NCBI RefSeq assembly: GCF_022179325.1
Contig: NZ_BPQQ01000015.1
Span: 1-64,000, forward strand
Direction of reading: 5' to 3'
Length of the DNA: 64,000 nucleotides
Source of the DNA: Methylobacterium isbiliense
Lineage (GTDB): Bacteria > Pseudomonadota > Alphaproteobacteria > Rhizobiales > Beijerinckiaceae
Both the position numbers and the translations under genes were made by a program. This document shows positions 35,238-44,638 of the stretch, one piece after another. How positions within the stretch are numbered: the first letter of the stretch is position 1; each line of letters opens with the position of its first letter. The notes under the pieces were generated by a model, which was not told the DNA's origin, did no database searches, and saw only the letters and a list, made by a program, of their open reading frames with translations.

Positions 35238-35268
35238 AAAAAAATAGGCCGCCCGTGCAGGGCGGCCC
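35238..35268 (-). terminator. Intrinsic terminator for the 46-residue protein gene
   Basis: Read on the reverse strand, GGGCCGCCC, a short loop and GGGCGGCC form a stem of at least 8 bp followed by TATTTTTTT. This is the clearest rho-independent terminator in the window. It ends transcripts coming from the small gene at 35556. Confidence 0.85.
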
Positions 35269-35415
35269 GAGTCTAGGGAGGAAACGCCCAAGAGGGCAGC
35301 AGGGCCACGACGCCAACGTCGCCCTGCGGACTCATACCTAGCCCGATTCCGACCCCGCCGACGTGCGCGAGCGCACATCGACGGCGGCGCTCCGCGGCGG
35401 GCGGCGAGTCCCGCC

Positions 35416-35556
35416 TCAGCGGCGCAGGATCTTGGTGACGATCCGGCCGACGAGGGTGCCGGAATCCTGATTGCGGTAATCGTGGCGGTCGCCGGTGCGG
35501 AGGTTCGGGTCGTCGTTGCCCAGGATCTTGGTGACGATGCGGCCGATCAAGCTCAT
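35416..35556 (-). CDS. 46-residue protein with duplicated GRIVTKIL motif
   Basis: A very small protein starting MSLIGRIVTKILGND and ending LVGRIVTKILRR, with a polar middle (PNLRTGDRHDYRNQ). The same ten-residue amphipathic, positively charged unit is present at both ends, and the DNA of the two units is nearly identical (about 27 of 30 bases). An AAGGGGA ribosome site precedes the ATG, and a strong terminator lies 148 bp downstream. No family is recognised. The two ends could be membrane-binding helices; an antimicrobial, scaffold or stress role is speculation. Confidence 0.65.
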   Translation of the reverse strand: MSLIGRIVTKILGNDDPNLRTGDRHDYRNQDSGTLVGRIVTKILRR

Positions 35557-35640
35557 GGTGATCCCCTTCATGGTCCGAGGCGCGGGGGCGCGTCTGGGAG
35601 TCAACGAGCGCGCAGGCTTCGCCGTTCCGCGCCCTCGGCG

Positions 35641-36537
35641 TCAGGCCCATTCCGCCATCGCCTCGAACACCAGGGCGTGACGCCCCGCCAGCGCCTCGAT
35701 GTCGGTGGCGTAGCCGCCGCCGATCACGGCGACGAGCGGGATGCCCCGGCGCCATGCCTCGCCGACCACGTGGCGGTCGCGGGCGGCCAAGCCCTCGTCG
35801 CCGAGCGCGAGACGCCCGAGCCGGTCGTCGCGGTGCGGATCGACGCCCGCGTTGTAGAACACGAGGTCCGGCTGCACGGCGTCGAGGAGGCGCGGCACGT
35901 GGAGGCGCAGCGCGTCGAGGTAATCCGCGTCCCCGAGCCCGTCCGGCAACCCGACGTCGAGATCTCCCGGCACCTTGTCGGTGGGGTAGTTCTTCTCGGC
36001 GTGCATCGAGAAGGTGAACAGGTCGGGTTCTCCCGCGAGGCAGTCGGCGGTGCCGTCGCCCTGGTGCACGTCGAGGTCGATGACGAGCGCCCGCCGGATC
36101 GTCCCCTCGCGCCGGAGCGCGAGCGCGGCCACCGCGACGTCGTTGAAGACGCAGAAGCCTCCGCCTCCGGCCCGGCGTCCGTGATGGCTGCCCCCCGCGG
36201 TGCTCCCCGCCAGCCCGTGCGCCAGCGCCAGCCGGGCGGCCAGCAGCGTGCCCCCGGCCGAGGCGAGCGAGCGGCGCGCCACGCCCGCATCCACCGGCAG
36301 CCCGATCGCCCGCTCGATCGCCCGCGGCACCGAGCCGGTGACCACCTGCTCGACATACGTGCGGTCATGCGCGAGCGCGATCGTGTCGGGATCGGCCGGC
36401 TCGGGCGTGACGAAGCCCTCCCGCACCAGCCCGCGGGCGGCCAGGATCTCGGCCAGCCGACCGTACTTGCGCATCGGGAAGCGGTGCCCGTCCGGCAGCG
36501 CCGCCTCGTAGGCGGGGTGGAACACGACCGGGAGCAT
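35641..36537 (-). CDS. Histone deacetylase family / acetylpolyamine amidohydrolase-like protein
   Basis: Arginase-deacetylase fold enzyme of 298 residues. Zinc ligands and the catalytic tandem histidines are visible: SHHGRRAGGGGFCVFND (about 148-165), DLDVHQGDG (zinc Asp-x-His) and GVDPHRDDRLG, with GGGYATDIEALAGRH near the C-terminus. Bacterial members deacetylate acetylpolyamines or other small acetyl-amides, or lysine in proteins. The start ATG at 36537 (MLPVVFHPAY) is that of the family. It follows a gap of 84 bp from the small protein gene on the same strand. The substrate is undetermined. Confidence 0.88.
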   Translation of the reverse strand: MLPVVFHPAYEAALPDGHRFPMRKYGRLAEILAARGLVREGFVTPEPADPDTIALAHDRTYVEQVVTGSVPRAIERAIGLPVDAGVARRSLASAGGTLLAARLALAHGLAGSTAGGSHHGRRAGGGGFCVFNDVAVAALALRREGTIRRALVIDLDVHQGDGTADCLAGEPDLFTFSMHAEKNYPTDKVPGDLDVGLPDGLGDADYLDALRLHVPRLLDAVQPDLVFYNAGVDPHRDDRLGRLALGDEGLAARDRHVVGEAWRRGIPLVAVIGGGYATDIEALAGRHALVFEAMAEWA

Positions 36538-36833
36538 GGGGCCTCCTCGAAGCGGACAGGCGGGCATCGCCCACCGGCGCGGATCCCGGATCCGCGGCGA
36601 AACCGATGCAGGACCAGAACCTTGGCGGAGCGGCAGCAAGCCCCTCCGCCTCCGCCGGGATAGGGGCCCCGCCGCGTCGCGCGAAGCGCGACCGCACGCC
36701 GCAAGGCGCCCGGCCGGGGTTGAGCGCCGGCCCGGCTATCCCCAGAGTGCGCCCGCGCGCCGCGGCGTGGACACGGTTTGAACACGAAATCCGCCGACCC
36801 TAAGGGAAGGTGGGGCAACGAGCAGCCGGGGGC

Positions 36834-38825
36834 ATGCTGGGCAGGGGACGGACGGCGCACCGCATCGGGAGACATGGCCGGCCGGGGGCGCTCGCGCTCG
36901 GCGCCTGCCTCGTGACCGGCCTCCTGGCGCCGTCGCCGGCCCGGGCCTTTGACCTGTTCGGCCTGTTCGGTGGCGAGGAGGCGCCGCCCGCCCCGCGCCC
37001 GGACGCGGTGGCCTACGCCGTGCGCATCCAGGGCGTCGCGGACGGCGACCTCCTGCCCGCGCTCCAGGACGCCTCGACCCTCTACCGCCTGCGGGCCGAG
37101 CCGCCGCCCGACGGCGAGGGCCTGCTGCGCCGCGCCGAGGCCGACGCGGTCAGGCTCGTCGACGCCCTGTGGGGCTACGGCTACTACGCCGGCACGGTGG
37201 CCTTCCGCATCGAGGACGTGCTCCTCGGCGGCGACGGGGCGGCCCGGGCGGCCGTGCGCGCCGCGGAGGCCGCCCGCAACCGCCGCCTCGCGGCGGTGCG
37301 GATCATCGTCGAGCAGGGACCGCTCTACCGCCTGCGCGGCGTTGCGGTGCGGGATGCCGCGGGCCGGCCCCTCCCCCTGCCCCCGCGCCTGACGCGCGTC
37401 GCCGAGGAGGAGCCGGCCCGCTCCGCCACGGTGCTGGCGCGCGAGGCGCGCATCGTCGATCACCTGCGCGGCGAGGGGCATCCCTTCGCCAAGGTGGTCC
37501 GGCGCGAGCCCGTGGTGGACCACGCCGCCCGCACGCTGGACGTGACGATCACGGTCGATCCGGGGCCGTTCGCGACCCTGGGGGCCGTGACGGTGCGCGG
37601 CACGCGCGACCTCGACCCGGCGGTGGTGCGCTCCTTCATCTACGCCGAGCCCGGGGATCCCTATTCCCCGGAGGCGCTGGCCGGCATCCGCCGCTCGGTC
37701 TCCCGCATCGAGGCGCTCGGCGGCGTGCGCGTGCGCGAGGGGCAGGCGCTCGACCCGGACGGCGGCCTGCCGGTCTTCGTGGACGTCACCGAGCGGGCGC
37801 CGAACCTGCTGGGCGTCTCGGCCCGCTACTCCACGGTCGACGGGCCGGGCGTGCGGGGCTACTGGGCGAACCGCAACCTGTTCGGCGGCGGCGAGAGCCT
37901 GCGCATCGATGCGGACCTCTCCTATCTCGGGCTCGGCACCGACTACTACGCGCGCCGCCGCAAGCTCGCCGGCATCGAGACCAACGGGCTCGGCGGGCGG
38001 CTCGCCGCCACCTTCGTGAAGCCCGCCCTGTTCGGCAGCCGCACGGACCTCGTCGCCGGCGCCTTCGTGGGCCGCGAGGTGCAGCAATCCTACCTCAGCG
38101 ACGCGGCCGGCGGCACGCTCGGCCTGCGCCACCGCTTCAGCGACACCGTCTCGGTGCAGGGCGGCGTCGAGGGGCAGGTCGGATCCGCCCGCGATGCGCT
38201 GGGCCGCGTCGATTACCGCCTCGTCGGCCTGCCCGTCTCGGTGGCCTACGATTCCACCGACAGCCTGCTCGATCCGACGCGCGGCATCCGCCTCACCGCC
38301 TCGGCGACGCCCTATCCGGGCTTCCTCGGCTCCGATCCGGGCCTCTTCCTCGCCCGGGCGCAGGGCTCGACCTACCTCGCCCTCGACGACGAGGCGAACA
38401 CCATCCTGGCCGCGCGCCTCGGCTTCGGCTCGATCAGCGGCGCGGGGCTGGCCGAGATCCCGGCCAGCCTGCGCTTCTTCGCGGGCGGCGGCGGCTCGAT
38501 CCGCGGCTACGCCTACCGCACGGTCGGGCCGATCGGGCCGTTCCAGCTGCCGATCGGCGGGCGCTCGCTCCTCGAAGGCTCGCTGGAGGCGCGCATCAAG
38601 CTTACCGACACGATCGGCCTCGTGCCCTTCGTGGATGCCGGCACCGCCTTCGCGTCGAGCCTGCCGGATTTCGACGAGCCGATCCGCTACGCGGCGGGCC
38701 TGGGCCTGCGCTACTACACCGGCATCGGCCCGATCCGGGTCGACCTCGCGGTGCCGCTGAACCCCGACAAGGCGCTCAAGCAGCCGCCGGTCGCCCTCTA
38801 CATCAGCATCGGGCAGGCGTTCTGA
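36834..38825 (+). CDS. tamA: TamA-like outer-membrane assembly protein
   Basis: Outer-membrane protein of the BamA/TamA superfamily, 663 residues. A signal sequence (helix about 18-34, cleavage near PARA-F) is followed by POTRA domains (about 55-340; VTVRGTRDLDPAVVRSFIYAEPGDPYS is the last and best) and a 16-strand barrel domain ending in the C-terminal phenylalanine expected of outer-membrane barrels (IGQAF). ARFFAGGG-type residues (RFFAGGGGSIRGYAY) mark the conserved L6 region. The ATG at 36834 was preferred to a GTG at 36810. Its stop overlaps the tamB start (TGATG), so the TAM pair is translationally coupled. Confidence 0.9.
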   Translation: MLGRGRTAHRIGRHGRPGALALGACLVTGLLAPSPARAFDLFGLFGGEEAPPAPRPDAVAYAVRIQGVADGDLLPALQDASTLYRLRAEPPPDGEGLLRRAEADAVRLVDALWGYGYYAGTVAFRIEDVLLGGDGAARAAVRAAEAARNRRLAAVRIIVEQGPLYRLRGVAVRDAAGRPLPLPPRLTRVAEEEPARSATVLAREARIVDHLRGEGHPFAKVVRREPVVDHAARTLDVTITVDPGPFATLGAVTVRGTRDLDPAVVRSFIYAEPGDPYSPEALAGIRRSVSRIEALGGVRVREGQALDPDGGLPVFVDVTERAPNLLGVSARYSTVDGPGVRGYWANRNLFGGGESLRIDADLSYLGLGTDYYARRRKLAGIETNGLGGRLAATFVKPALFGSRTDLVAGAFVGREVQQSYLSDAAGGTLGLRHRFSDTVSVQGGVEGQVGSARDALGRVDYRLVGLPVSVAYDSTDSLLDPTRGIRLTASATPYPGFLGSDPGLFLARAQGSTYLALDDEANTILAARLGFGSISGAGLAEIPASLRFFAGGGGSIRGYAYRTVGPIGPFQLPIGGRSLLEGSLEARIKLTDTIGLVPFVDAGTAFASSLPDFDEPIRYAAGLGLRYYTGIGPIRVDLAVPLNPDKALKQPPVALYISIGQAF

Positions 38826-41800
38826 TGACGGACGATTCCGGACGGATCGCGCGGCGCCCGCGTCGCGCGCCGTCACTCGGGGGCCGCGTGGCCCCGCTCG
38901 CCGCCCTCGCCCTGCTGCTGTTCGGCCTCGTCTGGCTGGGGTCGAACGCGGGCAGCCGGGCGGCCGAGGGCGAGACCACGGTGCTGGGGGGCCTGCTCTC
39001 CCGCGCGCTCTCGACGCCGGCCTCCCGGGTGTCGATCGGCGCCGTGGACGGCGCGCTGTCCTCCGACGCGACCATCCGCGACGTGGCGATCGCCGACCGC
39101 GAGGGCGTGTGGCTGCGCCTCGACCGGGCGCGGCTGATCTGGCGGCGCACCGCGCTCCTCTCCCGCCGCCTGGAGGTCGACCGGCTGGAGATCGGCCGCC
39201 TGGAGGTGCTGCGCCGGCCGCTGCCGAACCCCGTCGCCGCCACGGCCGCGGAGGACGAGTCCCTTCTCCCGGACCTGCCCGTGAAGGTCGAGGTGAAGGC
39301 CTTCGCGCTCGGCGAACTGGTGCTCGGCGAGCCGGTGCTGGGGCAGGCCGCCCGCCTCGCCGGCGCGGGGCAGGCCAAGCTCGGCAGCCCGAGCGAGGGG
39401 CTCGACCTCGGCCTGGGCATCCGCCGCCTCGACCGGCCGGGGAACGCCACCCTCAGGCTCGCCTTCGTGCCGGAGGGCCAGAGGCTCGACCTGAAGCTCG
39501 CCCACGACGAGCCCGAGGGCGGCCTCGTGGCGCGGGCCATGAACCTGCCGGGCCTGCCGCCCGTGACCCTCGACCTCGACGGGCGCGGCCCCCTCGACGC
39601 CTTCGCGGCCACGCTCGCCTTCCGGGCAGGCGACGACATCGGCGCCGAGGGCCGCGCCCGCATCGACCGGGTGGCGAAGGAGCGCCGGATGACGCTCGAC
39701 CTCGCCTCGCGGATCGAGGGACTGATGCCCGGCCCCGCCGCCGCGATCTTCGCGGGCACGACCCGGCTCGACGGCGTGCTGCACTTCCGCGACGACGGCG
39801 GCACCGCCATCGACCGTTTCGACCTCGCCTCGCGCACCGCGCGCCTCACCGCGGCGGGACGGCTCGATCCCGCCGGCCGCGCCGACCTCGTCGTCCAGGC
39901 CCGCGCGCTGCCGACCGACGGCGGCGTCACCCGGGCGGGCGCGGGGGAGGTCGAATCGCTCAGCCTCGATGCCAGCCTGAAGGGCCCGCTCGCCGCCCCG
40001 CACCTGTCCGGCACCCTGCGGGCCGCGGGCCTGCGGGCGCAGGACAGCCGCCTCGACCGGGTGAGCGCCGACCTCTCGGCCGAGCCGCTGCCGCGCGGTC
40101 CCGAGGGACAGGCGTTCCGCCTCGCGGCCGATGCGGCCGTGGAGGGCCTGAGCCTCGCCGATCCGGCCCTGCGCCGGGCGCTCGGGCCGCGCGCGCGGCT
40201 GACCCTGCGCGGCACCCTGCGGCCGGACGGCGTCGCGGATCTCGCCGACCTCACGCTCGATGCGCCCCAGGCGGGCCTGCACTATGCCGGCCGGGTCGGC
40301 CGCACCGAGGTGGCGGGCCGGCTGCGCGCCGAGCTGCGCGACCTCTCGGCCTTCTCGCTGCTGGCCGGGCGTCCGCTCGCCGGCCGCGTGACCGCCGGTG
40401 CCGACCTGTCGGGCAACCCCGCCCGCACCGGCGTGACCGCCGCTATCGAGGCGAGGGGCCAGGACCTCGCGCTCGGCACCCCCGCCCTCGACCGCACGCT
40501 CGGCCCCGTGCCGCACCTCGCCGGCCGCCTGACCCGCCTGCCCGACGGCTACGCCGCCGAGGGGCTGCGCCTGGAGGGCCGCGCCGTGACGGCGGGGGCG
40601 GAGGGCCGCGCCACGCTGGCGCAGGCGAACCTGACGGCACGGCTGGATCTCGCCGACCTCGCGACCCTGCACGACGATCTCGCCGGCCGCGCCGGAATGA
40701 CGGCCGCCCTCACGGGCTCGCTGGAGCGCCCCGACCTCGCCCTCAGCCTGCGGGCGCCGGACGCGAGGGCGCTCGGGCGGCCGCTCGTCGATCTCGCCGC
40801 CGAGGCGAACCTGCGCGACGTCACCGGCCGCCTCGACGGCAGCCTGCGGCTCTCCGGCCGGGTCGACGGCAAGCCGCTCTCCGGCGAGGCGCATCTCGCC
40901 CGCGCCCGGGCGGACTGGGTGCTCGACCGGCTCAGCCTCGGTCTCGGCTCGGTGGCGGTGGCGGGCCGGGCGGCGCTCGGGCAGGAGAGCGGCCTCGCGG
41001 AGGCCGACCTCACCGTCCGGGCGGGCGACCTCGACGACCTCTCGGCGCTGGCGCTGACGCGCCTCGGCGGACGGCTCGACGCAGCGCTGGCGCTGGAGCG
41101 GGGCGGCGGCCGGCAGGAGGCGCGCCTGCGCGCGACGGCCGAGCGCCTGAAGGCCGGCCCCCTCGCGCTCGCGCGCCTCGACGCCGACCTTGCCGGCAGC
41201 GACCTGACGGGCGCTCCCCGCCTGCAGGGGCGGCTCCACGCCGACCGGCTGGTCGCTGCGGGCGAGACGGTCGAGACCCTGCGCTTCGACGCCGCGCCGG
41301 CCGATGGCGGCAGCGACCTCTCGCTCCAGGCCCGCGCCCGCGGCTTCACCCTCGACGGCCAGGGGCGGCTCGTCGCCGGCCCGCGGCGCCTCGACCTCGC
41401 GCGGCTCTCGGCCGTGCGCGGGGCCGACCGCCTCGCGCTGGCGCAGCCCGCCCGCCTCACCCTCGACGGCTCGGACCTCGTGGTGGAGGGCCTCGCGGTC
41501 GCGGCGGGGACCGGGCGGATCGCCCTCGACGGGCGGCTGGGCGCGCGCCTCGACGCCACCCTGGCGCTCAAGGCGGTGCCGCTGTCGCTGGCGCGCCTCG
41601 CCTCCCCCTCCCTCGCCCTCTCGGGCAGCCTCGACGGCGAGGCGGTGCTCTCCGGCCCGGCCGCGAGCCCGCAGGGGCGCTACGCCCTGACGCTGACGCG
41701 GCTCGTCACCCCGGACACCCGCGCGGCCGGCCTGCCGCCCATCGACGCGCGGGCCGCCGGCACGATCCGCGACGGCCGCGCCGGGGTCGACGGCACGGTC

Positions 41801-43177
41801 GCGGCGGGGCGCGGCCTGCAGGTGAGCCTCGGCGGCTTCCTCCCCGTCGAAACCGGCGGTCCGCTCGGGCTCTCGGCCCGCGGCAGCCTCGACGCCGCGC
41901 TCGCCAACACGCTGCTCTCCACCTCCGGCCAGCGCCTCGCGGGCCGGGTCGCCTTCGAGGGCGAGGCGAGCGGAACGGTGGCGGCCCCGCGCCTGTCCGG
42001 CCACGCGACGCTGAGCGGGGGCAGCTTCACCGATCCGCTCCAGGGCATCCGCCTCACCGACATCCAGGGCCGGGTGAGCGGCCGGGGCGACGCGCTGGTG
42101 ATCGAGCGCCTCACCGCCGCCACCCGCAACGGCGGCAGCCTGCGGGCGGAAGGGCGCGTCGCGCTCTCCCCCGCGCAGGGCTTCCCCGGCACGCTGCGGA
42201 TCGGCGGGACGCGGGCCGAGCTGGTGGCGAGCCCGCTCATGACCGCGGTGACGGATCTCGACCTGTCCCTGTCCGGTCCGCTCGCCCGCACCCCGCGGGT
42301 CGGGGGGCGGGTGGACGTGGTCTCGCTGGAGGTCGGCGTGCCCGACCGCCTGCCCGCCACCGTGCAGCCCCTGCCCGGCCTGCGGCACGTCAACGTGCCG
42401 GAGGAGCAGCGCCGGCGCCTCGCCGCGCGGACGCGCCGCGAGGCCGCCGGCCGCCGCAAGGGCGCGCCCTTCGAGGCCGCCCTCGACCTCGCGGTGAACG
42501 CCCCCGGGCGCATCACCGTGCGCGGGCGCGGCATCGACGCGGAACTCGGCGGGACCCTGCGGCTCACCGGCAGCTCCCGCGCGCCGGTGGCGAACGGGGC
42601 CTTCGCGATGCGCCGCGGGCGCATCCAGATCATCAGCCAGCGCCTCGACTTCGAGCGCGGGCGCCTGACCTTCGCGGGCGACCTGACGAATCCGGACCTC
42701 GACTTCGAAGCCCGGGCCCAGGCCGGGGACGTCACCGCCCGTATCCTCGTCACCGGCCCGGCCGACCGCCCCTCCTTCGTGCTCGCCTCCGAGCCCCCCC
42801 TGCCGCAGGACGAGGTGCTCTCGCGCCTGCTGTTCAAGAAGGCGTCCGGGGGGCTCTCGCCCTTCCAGGCCCTGCAGCTCGCCCAGGGGGTAGCGCAGCT
42901 CTCCGGCGGCGCCGGCGGTCCCGACGTGTTCGAGAGCGCCCGCAAGGGACTCGGCCTCGACGGTCTCGACGTGCAGGCCGGCGCCCGGGGCGGGGCGGCG
43001 GTCGGCCTGTCGCGGGCGCTCGGCGACCGCTTGAGCGTCGGCGTGCGCGCCGGCGCGCGGCCCGAGGACAGCGCCGCCACCCTGACCTACGACGTCACCG
43101 GCCGCATCAAGGTCCAGGGCGAGGCCGGCGCGGACGGGCGCACGGCGGTGGGCGTCGGCGCCGAGTGGGAGTACTGA
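38825..43177 (+). CDS. tamB: TamB-like translocation and assembly protein
   Basis: Giant inner-membrane-anchored AsmA-like protein of 1450 residues. One N-terminal helix (about 25-45) is followed by more than a thousand residues of repeated beta-strands, the lipid-transfer groove of this superfamily. The C-terminal DUF490 (TamB) domain includes PRVGGRVDVVSLEV, GRIQIISQRLDFERGRLTFAGD, LVTGPADRPSF-like strands and LSRLLFKKASGGLSPFQALQLAQ. TamB works with TamA and takes part in outer-membrane protein insertion and phospholipid transport. The ATG shares one base with the tamA stop. The function here is inferred from family and context. Confidence 0.92.
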   Translation: MTDDSGRIARRPRRAPSLGGRVAPLAALALLLFGLVWLGSNAGSRAAEGETTVLGGLLSRALSTPASRVSIGAVDGALSSDATIRDVAIADREGVWLRLDRARLIWRRTALLSRRLEVDRLEIGRLEVLRRPLPNPVAATAAEDESLLPDLPVKVEVKAFALGELVLGEPVLGQAARLAGAGQAKLGSPSEGLDLGLGIRRLDRPGNATLRLAFVPEGQRLDLKLAHDEPEGGLVARAMNLPGLPPVTLDLDGRGPLDAFAATLAFRAGDDIGAEGRARIDRVAKERRMTLDLASRIEGLMPGPAAAIFAGTTRLDGVLHFRDDGGTAIDRFDLASRTARLTAAGRLDPAGRADLVVQARALPTDGGVTRAGAGEVESLSLDASLKGPLAAPHLSGTLRAAGLRAQDSRLDRVSADLSAEPLPRGPEGQAFRLAADAAVEGLSLADPALRRALGPRARLTLRGTLRPDGVADLADLTLDAPQAGLHYAGRVGRTEVAGRLRAELRDLSAFSLLAGRPLAGRVTAGADLSGNPARTGVTAAIEARGQDLALGTPALDRTLGPVPHLAGRLTRLPDGYAAEGLRLEGRAVTAGAEGRATLAQANLTARLDLADLATLHDDLAGRAGMTAALTGSLERPDLALSLRAPDARALGRPLVDLAAEANLRDVTGRLDGSLRLSGRVDGKPLSGEAHLARARADWVLDRLSLGLGSVAVAGRAALGQESGLAEADLTVRAGDLDDLSALALTRLGGRLDAALALERGGGRQEARLRATAERLKAGPLALARLDADLAGSDLTGAPRLQGRLHADRLVAAGETVETLRFDAAPADGGSDLSLQARARGFTLDGQGRLVAGPRRLDLARLSAVRGADRLALAQPARLTLDGSDLVVEGLAVAAGTGRIALDGRLGARLDATLALKAVPLSLARLASPSLALSGSLDGEAVLSGPAASPQGRYALTLTRLVTPDTRAAGLPPIDARAAGTIRDGRAGVDGTVAAGRGLQVSLGGFLPVETGGPLGLSARGSLDAALANTLLSTSGQRLAGRVAFEGEASGTVAAPRLSGHATLSGGSFTDPLQGIRLTDIQGRVSGRGDALVIERLTAATRNGGSLRAEGRVALSPAQGFPGTLRIGGTRAELVASPLMTAVTDLDLSLSGPLARTPRVGGRVDVVSLEVGVPDRLPATVQPLPGLRHVNVPEEQRRRLAARTRREAAGRRKGAPFEAALDLAVNAPGRITVRGRGIDAELGGTLRLTGSSRAPVANGAFAMRRGRIQIISQRLDFERGRLTFAGDLTNPDLDFEARAQAGDVTARILVTGPADRPSFVLASEPPLPQDEVLSRLLFKKASGGLSPFQALQLAQGVAQLSGGAGGPDVFESARKGLGLDGLDVQAGARGGAAVGLSRALGDRLSVGVRAGARPEDSAATLTYDVTGRIKVQGEAGADGRTAVGVGAEWEY

Positions 43178-43242
43178 CGCCCGGCCGGCCCGATGGACAT
43201 ATGGCCCTGCCGAAGACGTTCGCCTCGACTGACGTTAAGCGA

Positions 43243-43254
43243 GATTACGTAATC
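43243..43254. promoter_or_regulatory. 12-bp palindrome upstream of the FemAB-like gene
   Basis: GATTACGTAATC is a perfect, comparatively AT-rich palindrome in the 245-bp gap between tamB and the next gene, about 170 bp before that gene's start. Its composition is unusual for this DNA and fits an operator, but no regulator is known for it. Confidence 0.35.
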
Positions 43255-43422
43255 GCGCGATTCCTGCTGGCGATGCGCCGGCGATGGCCGCATTCTGACG
43301 CAAGGGAATAAAGGTGGTCGGGCCGGGTGCATCCTGGCGACCTGGACCGAAGACTCGGTCGGTCCGGGTGATCCGCTCTGCTCCCCTCGTCAGATGTCCC
43401 GGATCCTCGCAGGACCCCGCCC

Positions 43423-44616
43423 ATGTCCCGTCTCGATCTTGCTGCGGCCCTCGCCTGCCCGCCGCCCGCCGCGTTGCTCCCCTCCGTCCCGCGCCTCGAT
43501 GGCTTCGCGGTACGGACCGACACCCTCGATCCGGCCGCCTGGGACGCGCTCACCGGCGGCTTCGCCGATGTGAGCCGCTACCAGACGGCGGCCTACGCGG
43601 ACGGCCTGCGCGGCGGAAGCCGGATGAGCCACCTGCTGCTGCTGCGCGGCGGCCAGCCGGTGGCGGGCGCGCGGCTGGCGATCATCCGCCCGCCCGGCCT
43701 TCCCTCGGGCGTGGCCTACCTCAAGGAGGGTCCGTTCTGGCGCCGGGACGGCGTACCGGCCGACCCGGCCGTCTACCGGGCGGTCATCGCCGCCCTCGCG
43801 GACGAGTACGGGACGCGGCGCGGCCATTGCCTCACCGTCTGCCCGCGGCCGCACCCGCTCGGCCAGGAGACCGAGGTCCGGATCCTGCGCGAGAGCGGCT
43901 TCGCCCCGGCGCGCCATGCGCCCGGCAACGCGAGCTTCCTGGTCCGGCTTGACCCGGATGCGGCCGCCATGCGGGCGAGCCTGTCGCAGAAATGGCGCTA
44001 CAACCTGAAGCTCGCCGAGCGGAACGGCCTTGCGGTGAGCTTTCGCGACCCGATGGAGGCGCTGCCCGAGTTCCATGCACTGAACGACGCGATGGTCGCC
44101 CGCAAGCGCTTCATCGACCGGGCGCCGTTGCAGACCCTGCCGCGATTGTTCCGGCAATTGCCGCCCGGGCGTTGCCTCCTCGCCTCCATCGCGCGCGACG
44201 GCGAGACGCTGGCCGCCGCGGTGGTGATCAACGGGGGCGACACCGCCCATTACCTGTTCGGTGCCAGTGCGGACGAGGCCCTGGCGCTGCGCGCCGGCTA
44301 CGCCCTGCACTGGCGCATCGCCCGCCGGCTCGCCGAAGAGGGGGTGGAGTGGTACGACCTCGGGAACGGCGTCACCAATCCGGGCCTGCGCCTGTTCAAG
44401 CAGGGCTTCGTCGGACGCGACGGCGTGGTGCAGGAGCCGGCCGGCGAGTTCGACCACGCGGCGACCCTGCAGGCGCGTCTCTCCGGCCAGCTCGTCTACG
44501 GCCTGCGCGCCGGCCGCAACCGCGTCGTGGCCCTGCAGGACCGTCTCCGCCAGCGCGGCCTCGCGGCGCTGATCCGGCGCGGCCCGCGGCCGAACCCGGA
44601 GGGACAGGCGGCCTGA
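43423..44616 (+). CDS. FemAB-like GNAT-fold acyltransferase
   Basis: Protein of 397 residues with a double GNAT fold as found in FemAB/peptidoglycan-bridge and polysaccharide-associated acyltransferases. The clearest parts are SLSQKWRYNLKLAERNGL (about 185-202), DGETLAAAVVINGGDTAHYLFGAS and ALHWRIARRLAEEGVEWYDLGNGVTNPGLRLFKQGF (about 287-325). The family transfers aminoacyl groups from tRNA to lipid II or sugars; in Gram-negatives many members modify exported polysaccharides. No clustered substrate gene is nearby. It is convergent with the ABC transporter genes, 22 bp apart. Confidence 0.78.
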   Translation: MSRLDLAAALACPPPAALLPSVPRLDGFAVRTDTLDPAAWDALTGGFADVSRYQTAAYADGLRGGSRMSHLLLLRGGQPVAGARLAIIRPPGLPSGVAYLKEGPFWRRDGVPADPAVYRAVIAALADEYGTRRGHCLTVCPRPHPLGQETEVRILRESGFAPARHAPGNASFLVRLDPDAAAMRASLSQKWRYNLKLAERNGLAVSFRDPMEALPEFHALNDAMVARKRFIDRAPLQTLPRLFRQLPPGRCLLASIARDGETLAAAVVINGGDTAHYLFGASADEALALRAGYALHWRIARRLAEEGVEWYDLGNGVTNPGLRLFKQGFVGRDGVVQEPAGEFDHAATLQARLSGQLVYGLRAGRNRVVALQDRLRQRGLAALIRRGPRPNPEGQAA

Positions 44617-44638
44617 GCCCCCGGCCCGGCGGCGTCTC

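Noticed and set aside
35724-38876. A 1050-codon open frame on the reverse strand across the deacetylase and tamA
   Set aside because: It mirrors tamA and the deacetylase in another frame; its composition (Arg, Ala, Gly, His-rich, no folds) is that of antisense sequence in very GC-rich DNA.
38873-42388. A 1171-codon reverse-strand frame opposite tamB
   Set aside because: Low-complexity Arg/Gly/Glu-rich translation with no motif; tamB on the forward strand has clear domains, coupling and length.
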